A stretch of 64,000 bases of DNA from Novosphingobium sp. ST904 (GCF_001298105.1 NZ_LGJH01000160.1:98577-162576); one strand, 5' to 3'; shown: positions 44,153 to 53,513, counted from the stretch's first letter. Numbers and translations: made by a program. Notes: generated from the sequence alone by a model not told the origin.

Positions 44153-45097
44153 ATGGGGGCTTACGAAAACATCATCCAGGGTTCGATCGGCAACGATGGC
44201 GGCCGGCTGGACAAGGCGCTGGCCGAGGCGAGCGGACTTTCACGCGAGCGCATCAAGGCGCTTATGGCCGAAGGCCGGGTCTCGCTTGCCGGTAAACCGG
44301 TTTCGCAGGGCTCGCTCAAGGTGGCCGGAGGCACAGCCTTCGCCATCGATGTCCCGGAAGCCGCCGCCGCCGAGGCGGTGGCGCAGGACATTCCGCTGAG
44401 CGTCGTGTTCGAGGACGAATACCTTATCGTGGTCGACAAGCCGGCGGGGCTGGTCGTGCATCCTGCCGCAGGCAATCTCGACGGCACGCTGGTGAATGCG
44501 CTGCTGCATCACTGCCGGGGCCAGCTTTCCGGGATCGGCGGCGTGGCCCGTCCGGGAATCGTCCATAGGATCGACAAGGACACGTCCGGCCTGCTCGTCG
44601 TCGCCAAGACCGACAAGGCGCATGAGGGGCTGGCCGCGCAATTCGCCGATCATTCGATCGCACGTGCCTATCGGGCCGTCGTGTCCGGCAGGCCGATTCC
44701 GCTGGCGGGCACGGTAACGGGCGCAATCGGCCGGTCCAGTTCCAACCGCAAGAAGATGGCGCTGGTGGAGGATGGTCGCGGCAAGCATGCGGTCACGCAT
44801 TACAGAACCATAGCATCGCTGAAGACCGCGAGTTTGGTGGAATGCCGCCTGGAGACAGGACGCACGCATCAGGTCCGCGTTCACATGTCGTCAATCGGAC
44901 ATTCGCTAGTGGGGGACCCTGTATATGGTCGTACACCTCCAGCGATTCGTCCGATTCTCCAGCGACTCGGTTTCTCCCGTCAGGCACTTCATGCCGCGGA
45001 ACTTGGCTTCGTCCATCCCGTTACTGGAGAGAACGTTCATCTCGTCAGCCCGCTTCCCGACGACATGCGGACACTGATCGATGAACTGCGACACTGA
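44153..45097 (+). CDS. rluD: 23S rRNA pseudouridine synthase RluD-like
   Basis: A 314-residue protein. An S4 domain (GRLDKALAEASGLSRERIKA) is followed by the RluA catalytic domain with PGIVHRIDKDTSGLLVVAKT containing the catalytic Asp, and the signature ECRLETGRTHQVRVHMSSIG. It has the size and architecture of RluD, which modifies helix 69 of 23S rRNA. It lies 94 bp upstream of rpoH, a pairing common in alphaproteobacteria. Confidence 0.9.
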   Translation: MGAYENIIQGSIGNDGGRLDKALAEASGLSRERIKALMAEGRVSLAGKPVSQGSLKVAGGTAFAIDVPEAAAAEAVAQDIPLSVVFEDEYLIVVDKPAGLVVHPAAGNLDGTLVNALLHHCRGQLSGIGGVARPGIVHRIDKDTSGLLVVAKTDKAHEGLAAQFADHSIARAYRAVVSGRPIPLAGTVTGAIGRSSSNRKKMALVEDGRGKHAVTHYRTIASLKTASLVECRLETGRTHQVRVHMSSIGHSLVGDPVYGRTPPAIRPILQRLGFSRQALHAAELGFVHPVTGENVHLVSPLPDDMRTLIDELRH

Positions 45098-45191
45098 AAT
45101 CGGATAAATGTGCTATCTTGAAAAGGTGGCCCCAAGCTAAGACGCCTCGCAAGGGTCTTCGACGGCGGGCCGACCGGAAAGGACGGATATT

Positions 45192-46093
45192 GTGAGCAAG
45201 GAACGAAATCTCCCGGCGGTGCCGGCACTGGGCGGTGAGCAGAGCCTCAACCGTTACCTGTCCGAGATCCGCAAGTTCCCGCTTCTCGCGCCCGAGCAGG
45301 AATACATGCTCGCCAAGCGCTACAAGGAGCATGAGGACCCCGCCGCAGCGGGCCAGCTCGTGACCAGCCATCTTCGCCTCGTCGCGAAGATCGCGATGGG
45401 TTACCGCGGCTATGGCCTGCCGGTTTCGGAACTCATTTCCGAAGGCAACATCGGCCTGATGCAGGGCGTGAAGAAGTTCGAACCTGATCGGGGCTTCCGT
45501 CTCGCCACTTATGCGATGTGGTGGATCAAGGCTTCGATTCAAGAGTACATCCTGCGTTCGTGGTCTCTCGTGAAGATGGGCACCACCGCCGCGCAGAAGA
45601 AGCTGTTCTTCAACTTGCGCCGGATGAAGAAGAATCTCGACGCCTACGAGGATTCCGACCTTCATCCCGACGACGTCGCCAAGATCGCAACCACGCTCGG
45701 CGTCTCCGAGCAGGAAGTGGTCAACATGAACCGGCGCATGATGATGGGCGGCGATGCTTCGCTGAACGTCTCCCTGCGCGAGGAAGGCGAAGGCCAGTGG
45801 CAGGATATCCTTGCGGACGATCGCCCGTTGCAGGACGAAACCGTTGCCGACGCCGAGGAAGCGACCGTTCGCCACGCCATGCTGGTCGAGGCGATGGACG
45901 GCCTCAATGAGCGTGAGCGTGACATTCTGATGGAACGCCGCCTGACCGAGGACCCCAAGACGCTCGAAGAGCTGAGCCAGGTCTATCATGTCAGCCGCGA
46001 GCGCGTCCGCCAGATCGAAGTGCGCGCTTTCGAAAAGCTGCAAAAGGCGATGAACCGGATCGCCAGCGATCGGAAGCTGCTGCCCGCGGCTGA
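45192..46093 (+). CDS. rpoH: RNA polymerase sigma-32 (heat shock), 3' end frameshifted
   Basis: A sigma-70 family protein beginning MSKERNLPAVPALGGEQSLN. Region 2 contains SHLRLVAKIAMGYRGYGLPV, the core-binding GNIGLMQGVKKFEPDRGFRL and YAMWWIKASIQEYILRSWSL. The RpoH box QKKLFFNLRRMKK is diagnostic of sigma-32. Region 4.2 is the HTH near HVSRERVRQIEVRAFEKLQK. The family normally ends RKLLPAA, giving about 300 residues. Here one C is missing near 46090, so the stop (46091-46093) is out of frame and the frame would run on to 46373, antisense to the patatin gene. The intrinsic terminator at 46116-46146 supports the shorter end. Confidence 0.95.
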
Positions 46094-46115
46094 TCGCCAT
46101 TTGACGGAAATGCAT

Positions 46116-46146
46116 GACCGGGTCGTCCGCAGGACGGCCCGGTTTT
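46116..46146 (+). terminator. Intrinsic terminator of rpoH
   Basis: ACCGGGTCGTCC-GCA-GGACGGCCCGGT followed by TTTTGCTT forms a strong stem with a T-run 23 bp after the inferred rpoH stop. Confidence 0.85.
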
Positions 46147-46186
46147 GCTTGTGCCGGCGCCGCTCGATCCCGGATGCAAGGTCAGA

Positions 46187-47221
46187 TCAGGTCAGACCGA
46201 AACGGAAACGCCCCGCCAGATCGACCGTGCTCTGCTTGCCGAGATGCTTGATCGACGTCTCGCACCAGCGTTTGGCCGCCGCTTCCCCCGCATCGCGCAG
46301 CTTGAGCAGAAGATGCCGCACCGGCAGCAGTTTGGTCTGCGCCGGCATCGCCGCCAGTGTCGGCTCGTCATGAATTTCATGTAGGCGCAACCGCTCCACT
46401 TGCGCGATGAGTCCCTCGCCGGCCCGGTAATGCCCGATCGACGACTTGAGCAGGAACAGCCCCTGCAACTCCTTGCGCATCGACTGGTTGAAGCCGATCT
46501 CGGTTATGCGGTCCACGATCGCGGCGGCATTGCGCGGAGTGTGGTCGCGAAGCTGGGGATTGACGGTAATCAGCAGGAGGTCGTCGTTCGGGCTTTCCCG
46601 CACGAGCGGGACGAGCGGCGGGTTGGCGCTGTAGCCACCGTCCCAGTAATCCTTGCCCTCGATCGTCACCGGCGGAAAATACAGCGGCAGACATGCGGAA
46701 GCGAGCAAGGCGTCCGCCGTCAGCTCCTCATTGCGGAAGATCCGCACCGCGCCGCTCTCGGCATGGGTTGCCGAAACGAAGATCCGCGGAGCCTCTTCCT
46801 TCGATATCGCAGCGAAATCGACATGATCCTCGATGACCTTTCGGAGGATCTCCTGCATTTCACGGCCCAGTTCCGGCGAGGCATGCGCCATGCCGAGATC
46901 ACCGAAAACCGTACTCCACCATGAAGACATCGCGCGTGAAGTCTGCGGAAAGGCCTCGATCATGGGGATCAGCGGCCCTGCCTCGCGGCCTGTCCGGTTA
47001 AGGTCCTTCCAGAAAGAACGCAGCCGTTCGCGTGCTCCTTCCGGCCCGCCGGAAACGAGACCCGAAACGAGCACTGCCGCATTCATGGCACCGGCACTGG
47101 CACCGCTGACCGCACCGAACTGAAGACGTTCATCCTGGAGCAGTGCGTCCAGGACGCCCCAGGTAAAGGCACCGTGGGCGCCGCCCCCTTGCAGCGCAAG
47201 GTCGAGAGAGTGAACCGGCAT
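46187..47221 (-). CDS. Patatin-like phospholipase
   Basis: A 344-residue protein. The oxyanion motif is LALQGGGAHGAFTWG, the nucleophile Ser lies in VSGASAGAMNAA (GxSxG), and the catalytic Asp lies in KDYWDGGYSANPP (DGG). This gives the Ser-Asp dyad of patatins. There is no signal peptide, so it is cytoplasmic or membrane-peripheral. It hydrolyses acyl chains of phospholipids or related lipids, perhaps in membrane or storage-lipid turnover. Confidence 0.92.
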   Translation of the reverse strand: MPVHSLDLALQGGGAHGAFTWGVLDALLQDERLQFGAVSGASAGAMNAAVLVSGLVSGGPEGARERLRSFWKDLNRTGREAGPLIPMIEAFPQTSRAMSSWWSTVFGDLGMAHASPELGREMQEILRKVIEDHVDFAAISKEEAPRIFVSATHAESGAVRIFRNEELTADALLASACLPLYFPPVTIEGKDYWDGGYSANPPLVPLVRESPNDDLLLITVNPQLRDHTPRNAAAIVDRITEIGFNQSMRKELQGLFLLKSSIGHYRAGEGLIAQVERLRLHEIHDEPTLAAMPAQTKLLPVRHLLLKLRDAGEAAAKRWCETSIKHLGKQSTVDLAGRFRFGLT

Positions 47222-47331
47222 TAGATGTTCTCACCCATGCTGCATCGCAACATGGCCATTCATAGCATCGGTCCGGGTTGCTGGCCAGCAAAGTAGCGCC
47301 GCCCGGATGGAGTCGGGCGGCGGGGCCATTA

Positions 47332-48081
47332 TTACGCCGGCGACGAATTGAGCGCGGCGAACGTATCGGCATAGCGCCCTTCCGCTTCGGCGTTTCGCAA
47401 GAACGCGAGACGCTCGACACCGATCAACTCCGGCGTTGGCACTTTTGCGAAAAGGCCCATCACTTCATCAATGAATGCACCCAGCGGCATGTAACCCTCA
47501 CGGTCTGACTGCCCCGGCGTCAGTTCCGTCTGCACTGCAGGCGGGGCGAGTTCGATCACCTCGACCTTCCCGGACAGCGCAAAGCGAAGCGAATCGGTCC
47601 ATGAATGGATGGCCGCCTTGGTCGCAGAGTAAACTGCGGCGCTAGCCAGTGGAACGAAGGCCAGACCCGAACTCACATTGACGATCGCCGCATCCGCCTG
47701 TTCGCGAAGATGGCCGATGAAGGCATCGGTCATGCGGATCGGGCCCAGCAGATTGGTCACGACACAGGCTTCGGCGCGCGAAAGATCACGGGGGACCGAG
47801 GTATCCTCCAGCGGCATGACGCCCGCATTGTTGACGAGCACGTTGAGCGCCGGGAATTTCGCCAGCAAGCCTGCCGCAAACGACCTGATCGCTTCCGGAT
47901 CGGCGACATCCAGCACCACCGGATGGATATTCTCCCGCCCCTTTGCCGTTTCCTCAAGGCTGGCCAGCGTGCGTCCGGTCACGATCACGACATTGCCCGC
48001 GTCATGCCAGCGCTGGGCCAGTTCACGACCGATGCCGGTGCCGCCGCCGCTGAGAAGAATGGTGTTGCCGCTGATCTTCAT
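47332..48081 (-). CDS. SDR family oxidoreductase (DltE-like)
   Basis: A 249-residue classical short-chain dehydrogenase from the ATG at 48081, with AGGAG upstream. The NAD(P) motif is SGGGTGIGRELA, the NNAG motif is VLVNNAGVMP, and the active-site pair is the Ser of VNVSSGLAF and YSATKAAIHSW (YxxxK). The sequence type (ISGNTILLSGGGTGIGRELA, ... PAVQTELTPGQ) matches DltE-like SDRs. It is divergent from an HxlR regulator gene, which likely controls it. The substrate is unknown. Confidence 0.9.
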   Translation of the reverse strand: MKISGNTILLSGGGTGIGRELAQRWHDAGNVVIVTGRTLASLEETAKGRENIHPVVLDVADPEAIRSFAAGLLAKFPALNVLVNNAGVMPLEDTSVPRDLSRAEACVVTNLLGPIRMTDAFIGHLREQADAAIVNVSSGLAFVPLASAAVYSATKAAIHSWTDSLRFALSGKVEVIELAPPAVQTELTPGQSDREGYMPLGAFIDEVMGLFAKVPTPELIGVERLAFLRNAEAEGRYADTFAALNSSPA

Positions 48082-48183
48082 GGGAAAGCTCCTGTGACGA
48101 GAGATTGCGAAAAGCGATGTAGCCCAATACTCTCTTTTGGAAAGTAGGCACCGGAATGTGCCGTACTCACCTGAAAGTAAGAA

Positions 48184-48564
48184 ATGGAAAATCCGCCTGT
48201 CACAAGCTATTCCTCGACACCAGGCGTCGATGCACTCGTAAACGAATTGATCGGGCGCGTCGCCGACAAGTGGACCCTGCTGGTTCTTGAAGCGCTTGAG
48301 GAACAAGGCGAATCGCGCTTTACCGCCCTCGCCCGCATCGTGCCGGGCATCAGTCAGAAGATGCTCACGCAAACGCTTCGCCAGATGGAGCGCGACGGCT
48401 TCGTCCACCGCACGGTTCACCCCGTCATTCCGCCCCGCGTCGATTATCGCCTCACGCCTTTGGGGCACAGTCTGGGCGAGGCGTTCTGCGGTGTCTGGCT
48501 CTGGGCGGAGGCCAACCTCGAAACGGTCTCTTCCGCGCGCGCCGCATTCGACGCGAGGGATTGA
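48184..48564 (+). CDS. HxlR-family winged-helix transcriptional regulator
   Basis: A 126-residue protein with the HxlR core: VADKWTLLVLEALEEQGESR, FTALARIVPGISQKMLTQTL (recognition helix) and QMERDGFVHRTVHPVIPPRV (wing). It then has VDYRLTPLGHSLGEA. Many family members sense redox or electrophiles through an N-terminal Cys; no such Cys is present here. It is divergent from the SDR gene (102 bp), the usual arrangement for local repression. Confidence 0.92.
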   Translation: MENPPVTSYSSTPGVDALVNELIGRVADKWTLLVLEALEEQGESRFTALARIVPGISQKMLTQTLRQMERDGFVHRTVHPVIPPRVDYRLTPLGHSLGEAFCGVWLWAEANLETVSSARAAFDARD

Positions 48565-48664
48565 ACGCGCAGGCATCTTTCCCGCACCGCGCAACCTCGC
48601 TAGTCAGGGCCCGGACGGCGGCACTCCCGCGCGCCGGACAATCGGAACGTGGGGCTTCCTTCCT

Positions 48665-49333
48665 TTGCTGCGCATTCTTGCCAAGACCGTCTTCTGGTTC
48701 GTCGCGATCAGCGTGGGGCTGACCGTACTCTATCGCTTCGTGCCCCCTCCGGTGACGGTGACGATGCTGGTCGATGGCAATGGCATCACCAAGGACTGGC
48801 AGCCGCTCAGCCGGATAGACCGCAACATGGTCGCCGCCGCGATCGCTGCCGAGGACGGCAAGTTCTGCACGCACAACGGGTTCGACACCGCCGCGATCGA
48901 GAAGGCTTTCGAGCGCAACGCCACCGGCGGGCGCCTGCGCGGCGGCTCGACCATCAGCCAGCAGACCGCCAAGAACGTGTTCCTCTGGCAGGGTGACGGC
49001 TGGACGCGCTACTTGCGCAAGGGCCTCGAGGTCTGGTTCACCTTCCTGATCGAGAACCTCTGGGACAAGCGGCGGATCATGGAGGTCTATCTTAACGTCG
49101 CGGAGACCGGAATCGGCACTTACGGCGTAGAGGCCGGCGCCCAGCGGTATTGGGGCAAGTCCGCCTCCAACCTGACGACGACCGAGGCCGGCCGCATGGC
49201 CGCCGCCCTGCCCAGCCCCAAGACCCGCAGCGTGAAAAGCCCCTCGGGCTTCACCCGCCGCTACGGCAACACCATCGCCGCACGGATCGGTACCGTGAAG
49301 CGCGAAGGCTTCGATTCCTGCGTCTACGAGTAA
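48665..49333 (+). CDS. mtgA: Monofunctional peptidoglycan glycosyltransferase
   Basis: A GT51 enzyme: one membrane helix (KTVFWFVAISVGLTVLYRFV), then AAIAAEDGKFCTHNGFD with the catalytic Glu, RLRGGSTISQQTAKNVFLWQ, and RIMEVYLNVAETGIGTYGVE. It polymerises lipid II into glycan strands without a transpeptidase domain. The start is uncertain. No ATG or GTG exists in frame near the membrane helix; TTG at 48665 is the nearest candidate and gives about 222 residues. The frame also stays open upstream into the HxlR gene. It probably shares the HxlR transcript. Confidence 0.9.
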   Translation: MLRILAKTVFWFVAISVGLTVLYRFVPPPVTVTMLVDGNGITKDWQPLSRIDRNMVAAAIAAEDGKFCTHNGFDTAAIEKAFERNATGGRLRGGSTISQQTAKNVFLWQGDGWTRYLRKGLEVWFTFLIENLWDKRRIMEVYLNVAETGIGTYGVEAGAQRYWGKSASNLTTTEAGRMAAALPSPKTRSVKSPSGFTRRYGNTIAARIGTVKREGFDSCVYE

Positions 49334-49350
49334 GCCCTTGGCCAGGGCGC

Positions 49351-49374
49351 AGGTTGACACGGTTGACACAGTCC
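49351..49374 (+). repeat. 24-bp dispersed element, copy 2
   Basis: AGGTTGACAC-G-GTT-G-ACAC-A-GTCC matches the 28807-28830 element at 21 of 24 positions. It has two tandem GTTGACAC units spaced 9 bp apart. Confidence 0.55.
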
Positions 49375-49630
49375 TGGGATAAAAAACTCTCCTGCCGCCG
49401 TGAGGCAGCCTGACGACCCGTGCCTGCCGGATTCAGGCGCCATTCCCGCGCGCTGATGCGACGCAAGGCACCAGCCTCTCCCAGCCACCATCATCGAAAG
49501 TTGAGCAAGTGGGCGCTTTGTCATCCGCTCAGGCATAGCGCCCCTGAAGGGATGTAGGAAAGCGTACGCGCACCGCGCCGATCACCGGCGCTTTTCAGGA
49601 CCATGCGGCCCGGCACCCGCACAAACGAAA

Positions 49631-49656
49631 GGGGAGGAAGCTTGCGCTTCCTCCCC
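49631..49656. terminator. Terminator after the TonB-dependent receptor gene
   Basis: GGGGAGGAAGC-TTGC-GCTTCCTCCCC forms an 11-bp stem with T-rich flanks on both strands. It follows the receptor stop on the minus strand. Confidence 0.85.
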
Positions 49657-49683
49657 CGTCGTTTTCAAACCCGGTGGTTTCGA

Positions 49684-52173
49684 TCAGAACTGGAAGTTGA
49701 TCGAGGCCGAGAAGGTGCGCGGCGCACCGAGGTATGCGAAGGTCGTGTTGGTTGCGACGACGCCAGCATCGTCGAACGAACCGATGTAGTACTTGTCGAA
49801 CAGGTTCGTCACGTTCGCCTGGAGATAGGTGTCCTTGCCCATGCCCAGGAAGCCGAGGTCCAGACGCGCATCGAGGTTCACAATGGTGTAACCGGGGATC
49901 TTTGCAGTCCAGATCTGGTCGCCGGCGCTGTTCACGACGGCGGTGTTCAGGCTGTTGTAGTAGCGCGAACCGGTACGCTTCAGCTCGGTACCGACCGAAA
50001 GCGGACCATAGTTGCCTTCGAGACGGCCACCGAAGCTGTAGGACGGCACGCCGCCTTCCATCTTGCCGCCGGTCTCGGCGACCGAGGTTGCACCGGTCGC
50101 CACGTCGTCGCGAATGTTCGACCAGAGGTACGAACCGAAGACATAGGCCTTGAAGTGGGTGCTCGGAGCGACGGCGAAGGTGCCGTCGATGCCGTAGCGG
50201 TCCACGGTGCCCAGGTTGGTGTAGGTCGTGCGGTCAACCGACGGATCATAAGCCGACGACAGGCGGTTCGAGAACTTCGTGTACCAGCCGCCGAGCGAGG
50301 CCTGGATCATGCCGCTGCGATAACGCACGCCGCCGTCGAAGTTGTCCGAGGTTTCGGGCTTCGGCTTAACAACGCCTTCGTCGAAGAAGAAGGAGTTATA
50401 GAGGTTGTCCGTACCCGGGACCTGAAGGCCCTTCGAGTAGTTGAAGTACAGGCTTGCGTTCGGCGCGACGTCGAAGGTGAAGCCTGCCTGCGGCAGCACG
50501 CGGTTGTAGTTGAACACGCGGTTGTCCGGGCCAGCGAAGCTGGTGTTTGCGTCCAGATTCCCCTGCTGGTCGGTCGTGTTGGTGGTGAAGCAGTTCACGT
50601 TGCCGCTCACGCTGGTGGTGAGGCAGTTCTGCGTCAGGTTACGACGGAAGAACGGAACGCGCACGCCAACGGCGACATGCAGACGGTTGTCCACGTAGTC
50701 ACCCGAGTATTCGCCCGAAACCTGATGCAGGATCGCATAGGAAAGGCGGTCACGCTTCTGAAGGATGTTGCCGTCCACGTCGGTCAGGCCACCCTTCGAG
50801 TTGAAGTAGTGCACGGCCTCGCCGTTGGCCTTCAGGAAGCCGACTTCGCCGGTCTGCTGATGGCGGCCACGGTCGTAGGTGTAGGCTACGCGAACGCGGT
50901 TGTTGTCGTCGATGTCGTAGCGCAGCGAGGCGACGGCACCGATACGGTTGGTTTCGGTCTGGCTCGGAGCGGAAAGACGCACTGCGTCGCCACGCACGTC
51001 GTCACCGCCACCGATGTCGCCGTCGCCGTTGAGGTCAACGCCGCCGAAGTAGGGCGAACCGCCGATGTAGCCCGAAAGGCCAGCAGTGGTGGTGCCTTCA
51101 TAGCCGATCACGGTGCCGCCACCGTTGGCCGAGGTGTACTGGTAGGAACCGTCGACGCTCAGCGTCAGCTTGTCGCTCAACGTGAAGCGCGAGTTCAGGC
51201 GAACGTTCGCGGTCTTCGAGGGGTTGTAACGGTATTCCCAGGCCGAACCGCAGCTGGAGGCCGTATCGGTAACGCCGGCCACGCCTGCAGGAATGGTGCA
51301 ACGCGCGACTTCATAGGCATCGCGCTGCTTCTTGTTCAGCGGAATGCCGCCGGCCGAGAAGGGGGTTGCCGTGGTCATGGTCCAGTCGGACGTCATGTTG
51401 TTGCGGTTGTAGTTGTAGTGGCCGGCCAGCGAGATGAAATCGCCGTTGCTGCCGAGCGGCTGGTAGATCTTCGCGTTGAACTGCGTCTTGTCGATCTTGC
51501 CGAAGTTACCATAGAGCGCGTCGTAGGTGTCCTTCGAAGCCGAGAACCAGGCGCGCGTACCCGAAGAGTTCAGGTTGCCGGTGTTGATCAGGCCGAACAC
51601 GCGCATCTTGTTCTGGTCGCCCACGGTGCCGACCATGCGGGCGCCGAAGTCTTCCGAAGGGTTGATCGAGCGGTAGTTCACCGTCGAACCCGAAGCGGCT
51701 GCGGTCGGCGAGTCGACGTCGGTGGTGCCGAGGTTGACGTTGACCTGCTCGATCAGTTCGGGGTCAAGCTGCTGGTTCGAATAGAGCGCGTAGCCGCCCG
51801 TATCGTTCAGCGGCAGGCCGTCGAAGGTCTGCGAGATGCGCGTGTCGTCGAAACCGCGGATCATCAGGTTACCGCCCGAAGAGCCGAAACCGTCATAGTT
51901 CTGGAAGTTGACGCCGGGGATCAGGTTGATCGTTTCGTTGATCGTCTGCCCGGGGGTGCCACGCGAGATCAGTTCCTGCGTCAGGACCTGCTTCGCCTTC
52001 GGAGAATCGGGGATCTCGATACCGGCGACGCCACGGTCGGTGCTGCCGGAAACGACGATCTCGTTATCGAAGTCCTGCGAACCGGTCGACTGGGCGAAGG
52101 CGGGAGCCGCCAGGAATGCGACGCCAACGGCAAGCGTGCTGGTCGCGGTGGAGAGAATCGATTGGAACTTCAT
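49684..52173 (-). CDS. TonB-dependent outer-membrane receptor
   Basis: An 829-residue protein. The signal peptide (STLAVGVAFLAAPAFAQ) is followed by a plug domain with SRGTPGQTINETINLIPGVN, LMIRGFDDTRISQTFDGLPL and GSTVNYRSINP, then a 22-strand barrel ending in FSASINFQF. It transports a ligand too large or scarce for porins, powered by TonB-ExbBD. An extracellular loop carries DLNGDGDIGGGDD, a calcium-binding-type sequence, and other loops have paired cysteines. No clear TonB box is identified. It is divergent from a CDF metal exporter over 356 bp, so a metal or metallophore ligand is possible, but this is inference. Confidence 0.93.
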   Translation of the reverse strand: MKFQSILSTATSTLAVGVAFLAAPAFAQSTGSQDFDNEIVVSGSTDRGVAGIEIPDSPKAKQVLTQELISRGTPGQTINETINLIPGVNFQNYDGFGSSGGNLMIRGFDDTRISQTFDGLPLNDTGGYALYSNQQLDPELIEQVNVNLGTTDVDSPTAAASGSTVNYRSINPSEDFGARMVGTVGDQNKMRVFGLINTGNLNSSGTRAWFSASKDTYDALYGNFGKIDKTQFNAKIYQPLGSNGDFISLAGHYNYNRNNMTSDWTMTTATPFSAGGIPLNKKQRDAYEVARCTIPAGVAGVTDTASSCGSAWEYRYNPSKTANVRLNSRFTLSDKLTLSVDGSYQYTSANGGGTVIGYEGTTTAGLSGYIGGSPYFGGVDLNGDGDIGGGDDVRGDAVRLSAPSQTETNRIGAVASLRYDIDDNNRVRVAYTYDRGRHQQTGEVGFLKANGEAVHYFNSKGGLTDVDGNILQKRDRLSYAILHQVSGEYSGDYVDNRLHVAVGVRVPFFRRNLTQNCLTTSVSGNVNCFTTNTTDQQGNLDANTSFAGPDNRVFNYNRVLPQAGFTFDVAPNASLYFNYSKGLQVPGTDNLYNSFFFDEGVVKPKPETSDNFDGGVRYRSGMIQASLGGWYTKFSNRLSSAYDPSVDRTTYTNLGTVDRYGIDGTFAVAPSTHFKAYVFGSYLWSNIRDDVATGATSVAETGGKMEGGVPSYSFGGRLEGNYGPLSVGTELKRTGSRYYNSLNTAVVNSAGDQIWTAKIPGYTIVNLDARLDLGFLGMGKDTYLQANVTNLFDKYYIGSFDDAGVVATNTTFAYLGAPRTFSASINFQF

Positions 52174-52529
52174 TTTAGCCCCCTGAGCTTTTCAGAATGG
52201 GTTTGCGCGAAAATGCGGAGAGGTTGCCCCGCCGCAGGATTGCTGCGGCTGCTAAGAGCAGGGCAATATGACAATCTTCTGACGCACGGGATTCATTTCT
52301 GATCCGCAACGCGCAATTTTCTGACGTGATGAGAGTTAATTTGTCACAGACAGCATTTTATCATATATATTCAATATCTTAAATGCCAATATGACGATTT
52401 GCGGTGCGGCATAAATGTCACGTCACAGCAGATCCCGGTCCGTGCTGCGAAAGCGGGACGAGTTGAGCGATCCGTGTAATGATACGTCATAGCTTGCTGA
52501 TAAGGCCCTGAGCATGCGAAGCCATCGCC
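52174..52529. other. 356-bp divergent regulatory region, TonB receptor / CDF exporter
   Basis: It contains a very AT-rich block (52350-52395) and two direct copies of CAATYTTCTGACG at 52272-52284 and 52314-52326, exactly 42 bp apart. No gene is seen. It should carry both promoters. Confidence 0.6.
52272..52326. promoter_or_regulatory. Pair of 13-bp direct repeats 42 bp apart
   Basis: CAATCTTCTGACG (52272-52284) and CAATTTTCTGACG (52314-52326) differ at one base. The spacing is four helical turns, placing both on one DNA face, 100-150 bp upstream of the receptor start. A regulator site is inferred; no consensus is recognised. Confidence 0.4.
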
Positions 52530-53513
52530 ATGGGAACCGCGCATAATCACCACGCTCACGACGATCATGGCCACGGACATGGCCATGCGCATGGTCACGG
52601 CCATTCGCATGGACATCACCACCATGCCCCCCCGGCCCCGGGGGATGCCGGGAAGGCCTTCGCAATTGCGGTAGCGTTGAACGTCGGCTTCGTGATCGCC
52701 GAAGGTGCGGCCGGGCTCATCAGCGGCTCAATGGCACTGCTTGCAGACGCCGGGCACAACCTGTCCGACGTCCTCTCGCTCCTGCTCGCCTGGGCGGCAA
52801 GTGTGCTGGCGGCCCGTCCGCCATCGGAACGGTTCACTTACGGCCTCAAGAGTTCATCCATACTGGCGGCAATTGCCAACGCCGCGCTGCTGTGGGTGGC
52901 GATCGGTGCGATCCTGGTCGAAACGGTGCGGCGCTTCGCGGAACCGGCTCCTGTTGGCGGCACGACGATGATCGTGGTTGCCGCGATCGGCATCGCGGTA
53001 AATGCGCTGTCGGCGCTCCTCTTCGCCAAGGGCAGCAAGTCCGACCTGAACTTGCGCGCGGCATTCGTCCACCTGATGGCCGATGCCGCCGTATCGGCTG
53101 GCGTGGTCATCGCCGGCATCGTCATCATGTTCACCGGCTGGCAGCTCGTCGACCCGCTGGCCTCGCTCATCATCACCGCCGTCATTGCCTGGTCGAGCTG
53201 GGGCCTCCTGCGCGAATCGCTGCGAATGGGAATGATGGGCGTGCCCGAAAGCATCGACATCGCCGCCGTCCGCACGTTCCTGGAAAGCCAGCCCGGCGTG
53301 ACGCGCGTCCACGATCTTCACGTCTGGCCGATGAGCACAACCGAAACCGCACTCACCGCGCATCTCGTCATGCCGGGGGCCGAGCGAGGCGACGGCTTCC
53401 TCCATGCCCTCAGCCACGACCTTGAGCATCGCTTCGGCATCGGCCACCCGACCGTCCAGATCGAAACCGACCTCGATTCCCCGTGCGCACTGGCGAGCGA
53501 GGCGGTCGTCTAG
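52530..53513 (+). CDS. Cation diffusion facilitator (zinc-type CDF exporter)
   Basis: A 327-residue protein. The N-terminus is His-rich (HGHGHGHAHGHGHSHGHHHH). It has six membrane helices with the zinc-site residues of CDFs in LLADAGHNLSDVLSLLLAW (HxxxD) and AAFVHLMADAAVSAGVV (second HxxxD). A C-terminal metal-binding cytoplasmic domain follows (VHDLHVWPMSTTETALTAHL). It exports Zn2+ and possibly Co2+ or Cd2+ in exchange for protons. The HxxxD pair supports zinc. It is convergent with, and overlaps by 4 bp, the VOC gene. Confidence 0.93.
   Translation: MGTAHNHHAHDDHGHGHGHAHGHGHSHGHHHHAPPAPGDAGKAFAIAVALNVGFVIAEGAAGLISGSMALLADAGHNLSDVLSLLLAWAASVLAARPPSERFTYGLKSSSILAAIANAALLWVAIGAILVETVRRFAEPAPVGGTTMIVVAAIGIAVNALSALLFAKGSKSDLNLRAAFVHLMADAAVSAGVVIAGIVIMFTGWQLVDPLASLIITAVIAWSSWGLLRESLRMGMMGVPESIDIAAVRTFLESQPGVTRVHDLHVWPMSTTETALTAHLVMPGAERGDGFLHALSHDLEHRFGIGHPTVQIETDLDSPCALASEAVV

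Larger units (their letters stand above)
49334..49683. other. 350-bp intergenic region between mtgA and the TonB receptor gene
   Basis: It holds the second copy of the 24-bp dispersed element (49351-49374) just after the mtgA stop, followed by a short A-run, and the terminator of the receptor gene (49631-49656). No convincing gene is present in the rest. Confidence 0.6.

Noticed and set aside
47332..48594. Long N-terminal extension of the SDR gene to 48594
   Set aside because: The extension is antisense to the HxlR regulator. The ATG at 48081 has an AGGAG site and gives the standard SDR start.
49603..52302. An 899-codon open frame antisense to the TonB receptor gene
   Set aside because: It has shadow composition (Val/Arg/Gly/His-rich). 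The receptor on the other strand has a signal peptide, plug domain and barrel end.
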